DNA of 64,000 nucleotides from the NCBI RefSeq assembly GCF_040545875.1, contig NZ_JBEPMR010000001.1; one strand, given 5' to 3'. This DNA is from Faecalicatena_A orotica. Its GTDB lineage: Bacteria; Bacillota; Clostridia; Lachnospirales; Lachnospiraceae. This document shows positions 45,818 to 57,138 of this stretch, piece after piece. Within the stretch, counting starts at the first letter, position 1. Each line of letters opens with the position of its first letter. Under the pieces are notes generated by a model. It saw only the letters and a list, made by a program, of their open reading frames with translations, made no database searches and was not told the DNA's origin. A program made the position numbers and the translations under genes.

Positions 45818-48800
45818 TTAATTTTCAGTTGTGTCAGTAAACTGCGGAGTTCCACCTATACCATAAAACTTCTCATAGAACTGTTTCAGTTTTTCAATAA
45901 CTGTCTTTTTCTTATTAGCACGATTGCTGCCACCAAATCTGCTGACAGGAGGCATTAATCTATCAATGTCAGTTCCAACAGTTTTTACTTCGCCTTCACG
46001 GAATGCGTTCTCAAGGAAAGTACGAGTTTCGACCGGCTTAAGACGTTCTTCTTTTATTATGGTATTCAGTTCATTTTCTCTCATTTCAACAACATAATTT
46101 TGCCATTCTATTAGAACATCATCTACATCATTAATTCCATGAAGGAATGTTTCTATCAGTTCCTTTTTGCTACGAAGTTCTGGACTTGCATCAACGGCCT
46201 TTTTAATTGTAATGAGAATTTCCTTATCTTCACAATGTGCGTCGTGATATTTCTTTACCAACATCAAAATGTAATCGATGTTGATTTCCACCTGCTTGAT
46301 AAGTTCAACTTCAAAAACAATGTCATCCGTTATATCAGAAAGCTCGCCCTGTTCTCGTTTGCGTTTCCATTCATCCCTTAAATCCTGATAACGTCCGAGA
46401 TAATCCTGCAAATCTCTATCTGTGATTAACTCTTTCTCCTTGAACTCATCAAATGCTACTAATAGATTTCTCATACGAAGGATCGCACCAAAGAGTGAAA
46501 TGAAATCCTTTTGATTCTGTTCCCCAACAATCTGCGTCTCATACAATGGAAACTTCGTGTTAAGTTCTTCTATCATATCGATATAACCCGGCATTTGTTT
46601 TCCCTCTACAGATTCATACCCATAATAGTAATCTTTAAAACTCTGCATCAGAACAATCCCGCCTGCCCCCTCGTCTCCAAATGTAGAAATAGCAGAATCA
46701 ACTCTCTTCTGGAGATTTCTAAAGCACACAATATTACCAAAGGTTTTGATGCTATTCAAAATTCGGTTCGTTCTACTAAATGCCTGAATAAGACCATGCG
46801 ACCTTAGATTTTTATCAACCCATAATGTATTAAGCGTTGTAGCATCAAAACCTGTAAGGAACATATTTACTACAATGAGCATATCCAATTCCTTATTCTT
46901 CATTCTGAGCGATACGTCTTTATAATAGCTTTGGAACCTGTCCGATGAAGTATCATAATTCGTATGGAACATGAGGTTGTAATCATTGATAGCACCTTCC
47001 AAGAAGTCTCTCGCAGTTTTGCTTAATTGAGATGTATCTTCTGGATTTTCTTCTTCCAGAATGTCCTCCTGTTCCTCTTCATTCGCACTGTAACTATATA
47101 TTACAGCAATCTTCAAATCCTTTGTAGGGTCTGCCTTAATTTGGTTGCGAAATTCCTCATAGTAGGCTTTTGCCATTTCAACCGAAGAAACTGCAAAAAT
47201 AGAGTTAAATCCACTCAGTCTTTGCTTTTGTTTAATCTCTTCAATCTTACCCCTTTCAGCAAATGCAACCTCCGCAATATTAATTAAGGAGTTGTAGACA
47301 TATGACTTGTCCCCACGATAGGTCTTTTGGTCGAAATGCTCCAAAATATAGCTTGTAATTTTCTTGATACGCTGCGGATCCTCAAATGCTTTCTTCCTGT
47401 CAATATCACGAACCATTTCATCATCGATATCCGGCTCGCTCTTCATCGTCTGATGGTATTCCACCTTAAACGGAAGTACATTCTTATCATTAATAGCATC
47501 CACAATTGTATAGGTATGCAACTGGTCACCGAATGTCTGCTCCGTGGTTGTAAATTTAGCATTTCTTATAGAGCCAATATTCGCAGGAAAAATCGGAGTT
47601 CCAGTAAATCCAAACATATAGTATTTTTTGAAACTCGATACAATGGCTGCGTGCATATCACCGAATTGACTTCGATGGCATTCGTCAAAAATGATGACAA
47701 CCTGCTTGGTAAACACCGGATGGTCTTTCGGGAACTTCTTTATAAAAGATGACAGTTTCTGTATCGTGGTAATAATAATCTTGGACTTGCTATTTTTTAA
47801 CTGTTTCTCAAGCACCTTCGTAGATGAGTTGCTGTCGGCTGCACCACTTTCAAATCTATCATATTCTTTCATTGTCTGATAGTCCAAATCTTTACGGTCT
47901 ACCACAAACAACACTTTGTCTATAAACGAAAGGTTTGAAGCCAATCGAGCAGTCTTGAAGGAAGTCAATGTTTTTCCACTACCTGTTGTATGCCATATAT
48001 ATCCACCTGCGGCTATATCCCCATACTTCTTGTAATTATGAGCAATCTCGATTCTGTTAAGAATTCTTTCCGTTGCAGTAATCTGATATGGTCTCATAAC
48101 CATCAGCATATTTTCCGACGTGAAAACACAATATTTCGTTAAAATATTTAGGATTGTATGCTTTGCAAAAAAAGTCTTTGTAAAGTCAATCAAATCTGGG
48201 ATAACACGGTTTTTTCCGTCTGCCCAGAAAGAAGTAAATTCAAAACTATTACTTGTCTTTCCCTTCTTCGTTTTTGATGCTTCTGAATCCTTGATTGCGT
48301 TATATCTGGTGCTGTTTGAGTAGTATTTTGTGTTTGTGCCATTTGAAATGACATAAATCTGCACATACTCAAACAAGCCATATCCGTCACTAAATGAATC
48401 TCGTTCATATCGGTTAATCTGATTAAATGCCTCACGAATTGGAATACCTCTTCGCTTCAACTCAATATGTACCAATGGGAATCCGTTCACTAATACAGTA
48501 ACATCGTACCTATTATCATGCCTTGCACCTTGGTCTGTTGTGACCACATACTGGTTGATTACCTGCAACCTGTTATTGTGAGTATTCTTCCTATCAATGA
48601 GCGTGATATTTTTTGACATATTATCATCACGCTTTAAAACCTGTACATTGTCCTCTTGGATTTTACGGGTTTTCTCAACCACACCATCGTTACCGTTGGC
48701 AATACAGTCTTTGAAAAATCTCTCCCATTCTGTATCCGAGAACCTATAATCGTTCAGTTCCTCAAGCTGCTTACGGATATTCGCAACCATGCCCGCCTCG

Positions 48801-48964
48801 GTGTGAATTTGCAGATACTCATATCCTTGCTCCGTGAGCATTCGAATAAATTCTTTCTCTAACGCTGCCTCACTTTGATAAGCATCAGAACGCTGTTTCA
48901 CAGGCTCATATTGTGTAACCACAGTATTTTCATTTGTCTCTGCGACTATATTAAAATATGGCAC
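45818..48964 (-). CDS. hsdR: Type I restriction enzyme, R subunit
   Basis: 1048 residues starting at GTG 48964 with AAAGGAGGAG upstream. A PD-(D/E)xK nuclease domain (YDVTVLVNGFPLVHIELKRRG, about residues 150-171) precedes the SF2 motor with Walker A HTTGSGKT (about 325), DECH (about 425) and FTGTP. A C-terminal helical domain assembles with HsdM2S. The protein translocates DNA and cleaves at a distance when unmethylated sites are met. It is the last gene of the operon, 15 bases after a 206-residue accessory gene. Length and motifs are complete, so it should be active. Confidence 0.95.
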   Translation of the reverse strand: MPYFNIVAETNENTVVTQYEPVKQRSDAYQSEAALEKEFIRMLTEQGYEYLQIHTEAGMVANIRKQLEELNDYRFSDTEWERFFKDCIANGNDGVVEKTRKIQEDNVQVLKRDDNMSKNITLIDRKNTHNNRLQVINQYVVTTDQGARHDNRYDVTVLVNGFPLVHIELKRRGIPIREAFNQINRYERDSFSDGYGLFEYVQIYVISNGTNTKYYSNSTRYNAIKDSEASKTKKGKTSNSFEFTSFWADGKNRVIPDLIDFTKTFFAKHTILNILTKYCVFTSENMLMVMRPYQITATERILNRIEIAHNYKKYGDIAAGGYIWHTTGSGKTLTSFKTARLASNLSFIDKVLFVVDRKDLDYQTMKEYDRFESGAADSNSSTKVLEKQLKNSKSKIIITTIQKLSSFIKKFPKDHPVFTKQVVIIFDECHRSQFGDMHAAIVSSFKKYYMFGFTGTPIFPANIGSIRNAKFTTTEQTFGDQLHTYTIVDAINDKNVLPFKVEYHQTMKSEPDIDDEMVRDIDRKKAFEDPQRIKKITSYILEHFDQKTYRGDKSYVYNSLINIAEVAFAERGKIEEIKQKQRLSGFNSIFAVSSVEMAKAYYEEFRNQIKADPTKDLKIAVIYSYSANEEEQEDILEEENPEDTSQLSKTARDFLEGAINDYNLMFHTNYDTSSDRFQSYYKDVSLRMKNKELDMLIVVNMFLTGFDATTLNTLWVDKNLRSHGLIQAFSRTNRILNSIKTFGNIVCFRNLQKRVDSAISTFGDEGAGGIVLMQSFKDYYYGYESVEGKQMPGYIDMIEELNTKFPLYETQIVGEQNQKDFISLFGAILRMRNLLVAFDEFKEKELITDRDLQDYLGRYQDLRDEWKRKREQGELSDITDDIVFEVELIKQVEINIDYILMLVKKYHDAHCEDKEILITIKKAVDASPELRSKKELIETFLHGINDVDDVLIEWQNYVVEMRENELNTIIKEERLKPVETRTFLENAFREGEVKTVGTDIDRLMPPVSRFGGSNRANKKKTVIEKLKQFYEKFYGIGGTPQFTDTTEN

Positions 48965-48979
48965 GTTCGTTCTCCTCCT

Positions 48980-49600
48980 TTATCGCTTTTGTCTTAGGCA
49001 GTTGCTTGGTCTGTCGCATTCATATTGATAGTTCACAAAACTTTTCAAACTGCATCTACCATCTTTTCTGTACACGCAATCATTTTCCGGCAACTGTTCT
49101 CTCTCTTTTATCTTCTTCTCATCTTTGAGTTTCACATTCAGAGTTCCTGCTTTTCCATATTCAATGAAGAGAAAAGAGGACATGGAATGCAACAAAGTAT
49201 TAATCGCACTATTCCCACTGCTTACTACTCTGAATTTCTCCAATGCATTTATGTCCAATGATTCTATGGATACCAACTTGAAGTATACGGTCGGATATGT
49301 AAACTTCTGAAATAATTCTTCTTCATAATAATCCGGATATCCTTCTTTTGGTTTTTCATATGCTACTTCACTTATTTCACACAGATATGCCGCCCCTCTT
49401 GAATATAACACAATTGACGGTTTCTCCGCCTCTAAAATAGCCTCAATAGACTTTTTCGATGGAACGGTACCTAATTTCCCGAACCAGCAATAGCCAAGTT
49501 CCTCAGCCTTTTCCTGATGTAACTCTATGCAGTTTTGTATAATCTGCTTTCCATAACGCAAGACCAGAAGTTTTTGCCCTTGCTGTAGTCCGTTTATCAT
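48980..49600 (-). CDS. Accessory protein within the type I R-M operon, unknown
   Basis: 206 residues, starting 3 bases after hsdS. A mixed alpha/beta region (ELGYCWFGKLGTVPSKKSIEAILEAEKPSIVLYSRGAAYLCEI) is reminiscent of EVE/PUA-like modified-base readers. A C-terminal cysteine cluster (C-x7-C-x11-C-x5-C, about residues 174-200) may bind zinc or an iron-sulfur centre. The family is not one I can name. Its fixed position between specificity and restriction subunits suggests a role in controlling restriction or recognising modified DNA; this is inference. Confidence 0.6.
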   Translation of the reverse strand: MINGLQQGQKLLVLRYGKQIIQNCIELHQEKAEELGYCWFGKLGTVPSKKSIEAILEAEKPSIVLYSRGAAYLCEISEVAYEKPKEGYPDYYEEELFQKFTYPTVYFKLVSIESLDINALEKFRVVSSGNSAINTLLHSMSSFLFIEYGKAGTLNVKLKDEKKIKEREQLPENDCVYRKDGRCSLKSFVNYQYECDRPSNCLRQKR

Positions 49601-49603
49601 TTT

Positions 49604-51409
<1,806 letters not shown>

Positions 51410-51412
51410 AAA

Positions 51413-53023
51413 TTACACCTCTATTTCTGCAATAATCTTGTCGATTTCATCACGCAGTTCCTGTTCGCGGGCAACGATTCTCTTAATTTCAGCATTGAGT
51501 TCATTAATATCAATTTTTTCTCTTGTATCCTCAACCTCAACATAAGTCGATACAGAAAGATTAAATGAATTTTCTGCAATTTCATTGTAACTTGCCAAAT
51601 GAGAAAAATGAGGAATGTCTTCTCTGCTGCTGAAAACATCAACAATACGGTTGATATTATCCGGAGTCAATTTATTGTTGTTCGTAACCTTTATACACTC
51701 ATTACTTGCATCAATGAATAAAGTCTTGTTATCCACCTTATTTTTCTTCATTACCATGATACAAGTTGCAATTGATGTTCCAAAGAAGAGATTACTTGGA
51801 AGTTGAATGACACAATCCACATAGTTATTATCAATTAAATACTTACGGATTTTCTGTTCCGCACCGCCTCTATACATGATGCCGGGGAAACATACAATAG
51901 TTGCTGTTCCGTTGGACGCAAGCCATGAAAGGCTGTGCATGATAAATGCCAAGTCCGCTTTGCTCTTAGGAGCCAAGACACCAGCCGGAGAGAATCGCGG
52001 GTCATTGATTAACAAGGGATTCTCGTCTCCTGCCCACTTGATGGAATACGGAGGATTCGAAACAATAAGTTCAAACGGTTCATCATCCCAATGCTGTGGA
52101 TTTGTTAATGTGTCATCGCACTCAATATCAAATTTATCGAACCCGATATCATGCAGGAACATATTGATACGGCATAGGTTGTATGTAGTGATATTGATTT
52201 CCTGTCCGTAAAATCCTGTCTTAACTGCATCTTTCCCAAGAATCTTCTCTGCTTTTAAAAGTAACGAGCCGGATCCACACGCAGGATCATATACCTTGTT
52301 AACAGATGTTTTTCCTACGGTTCCCAAACGAGTAAGCAGTTCTGATACATCCGCAGGGGTAAAAAATTCTCCCCCAGACTTTCCTGCGTTTGATGCATAC
52401 ATTGTCATCAAATATTCATAGGCATCTCCAAACGCATCAATATCATGGTCCTTTACCGAACCAAGATTCATGTCCGCTACACCGTTAAGCAATTTTACCA
52501 AGCGTTCATTTCTCTTTGCCACTGTCGAACCAAGTTTATTGCTATTAACATCAAAGTCATCAAACAATCCGGCAAAGCTTCCTTCAGATTCACTTCCTTT
52601 TGCCGATTCTTCAATGTTCTGGAATATCATCTCAAGGAACACATTGAGGTTCTCCTTTACATTCTTAGGCTTTCCCTCACAGTCAATAAAAACAGCCTTA
52701 TCATTAGAGCAATTTTTATGTACATTACAAAAAAGTTCACTTGGTGGAATAAAAAATCCCTTTTCTTCAACAAGACCTTCCTTTGCTTCCTTCGCCTCAT
52801 CATCATGCATCTTTGCATAATCAAAATCCGTGTTACCGGCTTCTATCTCGCCTTGGTTAACATAAGCAGCGAGGTTCTCAGAGATGTATCTATAGAACAT
52901 AGTCCCAAGAACATAATTCTTGAAATCCCATCCATCCACCGCGCCTCTTAATTCATCGGCTATTGCCCAAATTGCACGATGCAGAGTTTCTCTCTCTTGC
53001 TCTTTCTTGTTATCAATTGCCAT
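51413..53023 (-). CDS. hsdM: Type I R-M methyltransferase subunit
   Basis: 536 residues from the ATG at 53023 (GGAGG 8 bases upstream); the longer frame to 53083 lies inside the preceding HTH gene and is rejected. An N-terminal helical HsdM_N domain is followed by the N6-adenine methyltransferase core with DPACGSGSLLLKA (about residues 245-257) and NPPYSIKW (about 320-327). It methylates adenine at sites chosen by HsdS. The start overlaps the end of the HTH gene by 11 bases, implying coupled translation. Confidence 0.95.
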   Translation of the reverse strand: MAIDNKKEQERETLHRAIWAIADELRGAVDGWDFKNYVLGTMFYRYISENLAAYVNQGEIEAGNTDFDYAKMHDDEAKEAKEGLVEEKGFFIPPSELFCNVHKNCSNDKAVFIDCEGKPKNVKENLNVFLEMIFQNIEESAKGSESEGSFAGLFDDFDVNSNKLGSTVAKRNERLVKLLNGVADMNLGSVKDHDIDAFGDAYEYLMTMYASNAGKSGGEFFTPADVSELLTRLGTVGKTSVNKVYDPACGSGSLLLKAEKILGKDAVKTGFYGQEINITTYNLCRINMFLHDIGFDKFDIECDDTLTNPQHWDDEPFELIVSNPPYSIKWAGDENPLLINDPRFSPAGVLAPKSKADLAFIMHSLSWLASNGTATIVCFPGIMYRGGAEQKIRKYLIDNNYVDCVIQLPSNLFFGTSIATCIMVMKKNKVDNKTLFIDASNECIKVTNNNKLTPDNINRIVDVFSSREDIPHFSHLASYNEIAENSFNLSVSTYVEVEDTREKIDINELNAEIKRIVAREQELRDEIDKIIAEIEV

Positions 53024-53231
53024 CTTCCTGACCTCCATTATTTTTATCTGCATCTGCACTCTTTCCGCTTTCAATCCAAGCATCTACTTCTGACACTCGG
53101 AATCGATATTGTCTTCCGACCTTATGAAAGGGAATCGTGTCCTTTTTTATCCAATTTCGTATTGTATCTTTGCTACACCCAAGGTGGTTAGCAATCTCCT
53201 GAAGAGTGTACCATCTTTCCAAATTATCCAT
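53013..53231 (-). CDS. Small excisionase/MerR-like helix-turn-helix protein
   Basis: 72 residues; AAGGAGTAGATT precedes the ATG. LERWYTLQEIANHLGCSKDTIRNWIKKDTIPFHKVGRQYRFRVSEVDAWIESG is the HTH_17 fold used by excisionases and small regulators, followed by a polar tail. It lies between the NACHT gene and hsdM, overlapping hsdM by 11 bases. It could regulate the operon, or act in DNA binding with the R-M complex; which is not visible. Confidence 0.88.
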   Translation of the reverse strand: MDNLERWYTLQEIANHLGCSKDTIRNWIKKDTIPFHKVGRQYRFRVSEVDAWIESGKSADADKNNGGQEDGN

Positions 53232-53241
53232 AATCTACTCC

Positions 53242-55608
53242 TTATCTGTACCCGCTATTGTAATAAGCACTTTTAAGTTGTCTGTGGTAACTTTTCATTT
53301 TATTAAAAACTTTAACTGTTTCTGAACTATGTTTCATCACATTTTTCGCATAGTCCATAAATGCATCCGGGTCATCATAAATTGCAAATGGCTCTATATA
53401 CGCCTCAATTCCGAAATCAATCAGCAACCTATTCTCATATATCAAATAGCCGCAATCTTCTCCGTTCTTACTCTGTTCACTAAAGAAATCATAGACATCC
53501 TGCGGTCTTGAATCTATAAGCAACACTTTATTCCCGTTGACCGAATTTTCCTGTCCTATAATTCTTCGACCTGTTCTATAGTCAAAAGTATGTCCTCCAA
53601 CATAATCAGCGTAAAGAGTAAAGGTATAATCATGTTCAATGCCGATTTCACGCAAGACATAATCCACCAATATCGACTTTGCATAATTCTCTATCCTTGG
53701 ATAGAGAATTCCGCTTGCATTCATCTGTTTACGATGGAAATCCACTATCAATGTGTCTATTTCTTCGATAAACACACCATTGAAACAATGCTGTAGAAAT
53801 CCTAAAAACGACTGAGTTTCATCTTTCACAAAAATATCATCCAAAAAAGGTTTTAGTAAAAACAACTTAAACTTGTCTTCCACTTTTCCCTTTAACATAT
53901 CCAAGCCGCTAAATGACTCCAGTTGACCATATGGTACATTTCGAAGCGAATTGCTAAGTTTTTTCATTTCATCTGTATTGGATTTAGCATAGTATTGGGT
54001 AAACAAATATTCCTGAAATCCCGGGTCAATATAGAAAATATCATATGCTTTTTCATACATGATGCAGGCGGTAGAGCAGACATCATGCTTAAAATTCTTT
54101 ACTTTCATTTTTCCCGGATTTTTAAACTTGTGATGCTTATCCAACATATTAAAATAAGTATCAAACTCCGAGTTACTCAGTGATAATTTACCGTCTCTAT
54201 AGGTGTATGCACAAAACTGTTCAAAAACTTCTGAAAACTGCTCTGCATCGTCCACGCTTTTGAACACTCTATCGTATGGTTTCTTATTATCATCATGCCC
54301 AGACAAAAGAGCCTCATATGTAACTTTATAGAACAACACGCGGTCAGAACTAAATCTGCCGTATTGAGAATAGTTCATTGTTACATAGGTCAGTAACAAC
54401 GGATGAGATGCAAAAATACCATCTTTCTGCAGAAAACCGTGTTGGATATAGTCCATAACAGTTTCTTTCGCCTCCAAGTCATTATTATATGTTAGGATTT
54501 TTTCTATAAGTTTTTCAGATTGTTCCGTATCAAACGGCCACACATATAGCCTTGTGTAACCGTGTATTCCACTAAGAGCATCATTATTTCTTGATGTAAT
54601 TAGAATCTGCACATCTTCATATTTTTCACTAAATTTCTCAAACTGCTCAAGAAACACATCGACTTCCGATGGGTCAATCTCATCAAATCCATCTAACAAC
54701 AGTTTTATTCTGCCTGTTAACAACAAACTCTGCGCTATTTCGGATGTAAATTTCTCATCTCTTGAGTGTACAGACTCCACAATAAAATCAAACAAATTAT
54801 CACTATTCTTAAAATGACGTAATTCAATAAATATTGGCAACTCGCCAGTTTGTGGGTATTCTTCTGCTGCCACAAGGAAAAGATGCTGTAGCATAAGTGA
54901 TTTTCCACAGCCTCCACTTCCTATAAGCAGAGTTCTATTATTGTCATAATCTTCAAGACCACGTTTTGTTTTATGTATATCTTTGATTGCCTGTAAGGTA
55001 GGATTATCCAAATAGGTAGTTGTAATCTCCTTTTTGTCTGCGAATACTCGTTCTGATTCGCCAATTATATTGCACACGAAAAATTCTTCCAATGGAACTT
55101 CCGTGCCACCAATCAATCGCATCACACCGTAGCGTTGTGATGCTTTCTTTGTATATTCCACAAAATCAGATTTAATATTGCCTGAACGATAAATATCTGC
55201 AAGTATCTCTTGTCCTGTTCCCTTACCATCAATAATTGCCTTAAATTGCTGTGCTACCGCTACGCACAGCAATTCTTTATTTACTTGCTCCGTACCCGGA
55301 CTGTTTATGCCGAAATTAACCAACAGACCTCTTACATTTCTATCATCAATTGTATCATGTAAGACCTCTACTACTTTATCCTCATCAAATTCTTTTCTTA
55401 GATTTGACCAATGGTTACGCGGTGAAGAAGAACCCTGAAACCATTTGTCATAACTCGAATCATCCCCCGGCAGTTTCTCTCTGCTTTTATCAGTTTGAAG
55501 AACTGTCTCTACAAAAAAGCGTGGAATTTCACAAGTCGTATATTGACCCTTTAAATATCCATCCTTTTCGCCAATATAAAAAGCCTGAAAAAATTCAAAA
55601 TATTTCAC
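53242..55608 (-). CDS. NACHT-domain NTPase (STAND, NLR-like defence protein)
   Basis: 788 residues starting at GTG 55608 with AAGGAGGAG upstream. An N-terminal region (1-215) without a recognised effector precedes the NACHT module: Walker A LLIGSGGCGKSLMLQ (about 226-240), Walker B LLLDGFDEID (about 300) and an ITSRN sensor, then helical winged-helix-like sequence. The C-terminal third (about 560-788) contains no obvious LRR, TPR or WD repeats and may be the sensor. Bacterial NACHT proteins of this type protect against phage. It heads the operon that continues into the type I R-M genes. Confidence 0.85.
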   Translation of the reverse strand: MKYFEFFQAFYIGEKDGYLKGQYTTCEIPRFFVETVLQTDKSREKLPGDDSSYDKWFQGSSSPRNHWSNLRKEFDEDKVVEVLHDTIDDRNVRGLLVNFGINSPGTEQVNKELLCVAVAQQFKAIIDGKGTGQEILADIYRSGNIKSDFVEYTKKASQRYGVMRLIGGTEVPLEEFFVCNIIGESERVFADKKEITTTYLDNPTLQAIKDIHKTKRGLEDYDNNRTLLIGSGGCGKSLMLQHLFLVAAEEYPQTGELPIFIELRHFKNSDNLFDFIVESVHSRDEKFTSEIAQSLLLTGRIKLLLDGFDEIDPSEVDVFLEQFEKFSEKYEDVQILITSRNNDALSGIHGYTRLYVWPFDTEQSEKLIEKILTYNNDLEAKETVMDYIQHGFLQKDGIFASHPLLLTYVTMNYSQYGRFSSDRVLFYKVTYEALLSGHDDNKKPYDRVFKSVDDAEQFSEVFEQFCAYTYRDGKLSLSNSEFDTYFNMLDKHHKFKNPGKMKVKNFKHDVCSTACIMYEKAYDIFYIDPGFQEYLFTQYYAKSNTDEMKKLSNSLRNVPYGQLESFSGLDMLKGKVEDKFKLFLLKPFLDDIFVKDETQSFLGFLQHCFNGVFIEEIDTLIVDFHRKQMNASGILYPRIENYAKSILVDYVLREIGIEHDYTFTLYADYVGGHTFDYRTGRRIIGQENSVNGNKVLLIDSRPQDVYDFFSEQSKNGEDCGYLIYENRLLIDFGIEAYIEPFAIYDDPDAFMDYAKNVMKHSSETVKVFNKMKSYHRQLKSAYYNSGYR

Positions 55609-56074
55609 TGGCTTTCTCCTCCTTCTGTAACTTTCTATGTCTTTCGATAAGATTCCGTAAACATTCTATTCCCTTCCATAAAGGCTCTATCCCACATTCC
55701 GTGCCAAAAATTCCTTAATATTCTAAAATATAAGTGTGCGGGGTAGTAGGTGTATATTTCACAATCCATACGATTTATTCATAGTTATTCCTACTTATTA
55801 TACACTTTTTTACCCCCAAACACAATATGGGTAGAAAAATATTCCCCCAAGTCCTGAGCGATGACTTTATAAACTGCTTGCTGATATCTGACTCGCCCGA
55901 CGGGGCCTTGTTCCAAAGGGTCTCCTATCAGCACAACTGAATACAGAAGCTGTCAGTCTGATTGGAACAACTGACCTAACCCATTGGAGGATTCCGTTTG
56001 GGACGGTCATCTGTGCTCTTTTTCAGACTGTTTTGCCAAGGTCTCCTCCAAGCAAACCTATGGAGGAAAATCTT
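55609..56074. other. Intergenic region between divergent NACHT and sigma-like genes
   Basis: 466 bases without a convincing gene. The part nearest the NACHT gene is AT-rich and holds its GGAGG site. The part near 55850-56070 is more GC-rich, with short complementary segments (CGCCCGACGGGGC), suggesting a structured leader for the gene at 56075. No clean promoter pair was assigned. Confidence 0.4.
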
Positions 56075-56797
56075 ATGGCAAACACAGTAGTAACCCCTTA
56101 TAAGTACAGCACCAGAACAGCAGTTGACGGAGCAACACTTGAACCAGGGCAAGTAATGGTACCTTGTTGGCTCCAAGATGGGTACAAATTAAATGCAGAA
56201 GAGAAAAAGCGTTGTACCTTCATCCGTTACGGCAAATTTAAATTCCATATCGGCTTCATTCCTATAAGAATTGAAGGATATGAAACTTACATGGCAGGAT
56301 TCAACAAAGAAATCAATGATTACATGAAGGAACGCAGAGAAGGTCGATGCATTATTGGCTACAAGGCAAACGGCGAACCAATCTGCTGCCCTAAATCTAA
56401 GCGCTGCAAAGGATGTGAAAGTCGATATGACCAGAGAATCAAACGTTACAATCTATTCAAGGACCGTTTCGACATTCTTTCTTTGGACTACTGTTATGAG
56501 GATGAAGAATTTGATGTAGCTGATGAAAATGTAGAATCTCCAGAGACTATCGCATGTGCATCTGAGGACTTGACAGAAGAAGAACTCAATACGCTTGTTC
56601 TTGCCCATTTTGAGCAGGAAAATCCTCGTTACGCCACTATCATCAAACTCAGTAAACAGAACCTTCCTATCGAAGAAATCTGTGAGGCAATCAAACTTAA
56701 GCCAAGCCGTGGGCGTGAAGAAATCAACAACGCATACAACGCTCTTTGCGATTATTTGAACCTTGGCACCTATAAAATCAAGAAAAAGAGCAGATAA
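56075..56797 (+). CDS. Mobile-element protein with Cys cluster and sigma-like C-terminal HTH
   Basis: 240 residues from the ATG at 56075 (GGAGG at 56062-56066). The N-terminus (DGATLEPGQVMVPCWLQDGYKLNAEEKKRC) and the CCPKSKRCKGCESRYD cluster are followed by an acidic linker. A C-terminal segment (FEQENPRYATIIKLSKQNLPIEEICEAIKLKPSRGREEINNAYNALCDYL) resembles sigma-70 region 4. Such proteins occur in integrative and conjugative elements of clostridia and may regulate element genes. It is the only plus-strand gene in the right-hand 18 kb. Confidence 0.6.
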   Translation: MANTVVTPYKYSTRTAVDGATLEPGQVMVPCWLQDGYKLNAEEKKRCTFIRYGKFKFHIGFIPIRIEGYETYMAGFNKEINDYMKERREGRCIIGYKANGEPICCPKSKRCKGCESRYDQRIKRYNLFKDRFDILSLDYCYEDEEFDVADENVESPETIACASEDLTEEELNTLVLAHFEQENPRYATIIKLSKQNLPIEEICEAIKLKPSRGREEINNAYNALCDYLNLGTYKIKKKSR

Positions 56798-56853
56798 CAT
56801 CTGCCCCAAACAGCACGGAAGCAACAGTACCACTACGGTACTGCCGCTCCCTT

Positions 56854-57138
56854 TTAATGTTTTAAAACTGGCTTTCTGCCATTAAGTTGAAATTCATCAT
56901 GCCCTTGTATGTCTCTGATTGCTTTCTTCAATGTCCTGCATTTTGAATGGCTATGATATGGGTCTGATGCATGATGCTTATGAAAAACTATGACCTGCTC
57001 CCTATCCGGAAGTTCAATACTATGAAGATACCAAATATGTTTTGTATTTTTGAACATAAGTGTTACATCATACTCATTCGCCATGATAATCGAAAAATAT
57101 TTTTTATCAATGGTTTCAAGTTCCTTAGTGCTAAACAA
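56854..57138 (-). CDS. Small hypothetical protein downstream of parB
   Basis: 94 residues starting at TTG 57138, overlapping the end of parB by 8 bases with GAGGG upstream. Histidine-rich middle (FHKHHASDPYHSHSKC) and a basic tail; no family recognised. Its coupling to parB suggests it belongs to the partition/maintenance operon of the element. Confidence 0.6.
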   Translation of the reverse strand: MFSTKELETIDKKYFSIIMANEYDVTLMFKNTKHIWYLHSIELPDREQVIVFHKHHASDPYHSHSKCRTLKKAIRDIQGHDEFQLNGRKPVLKH

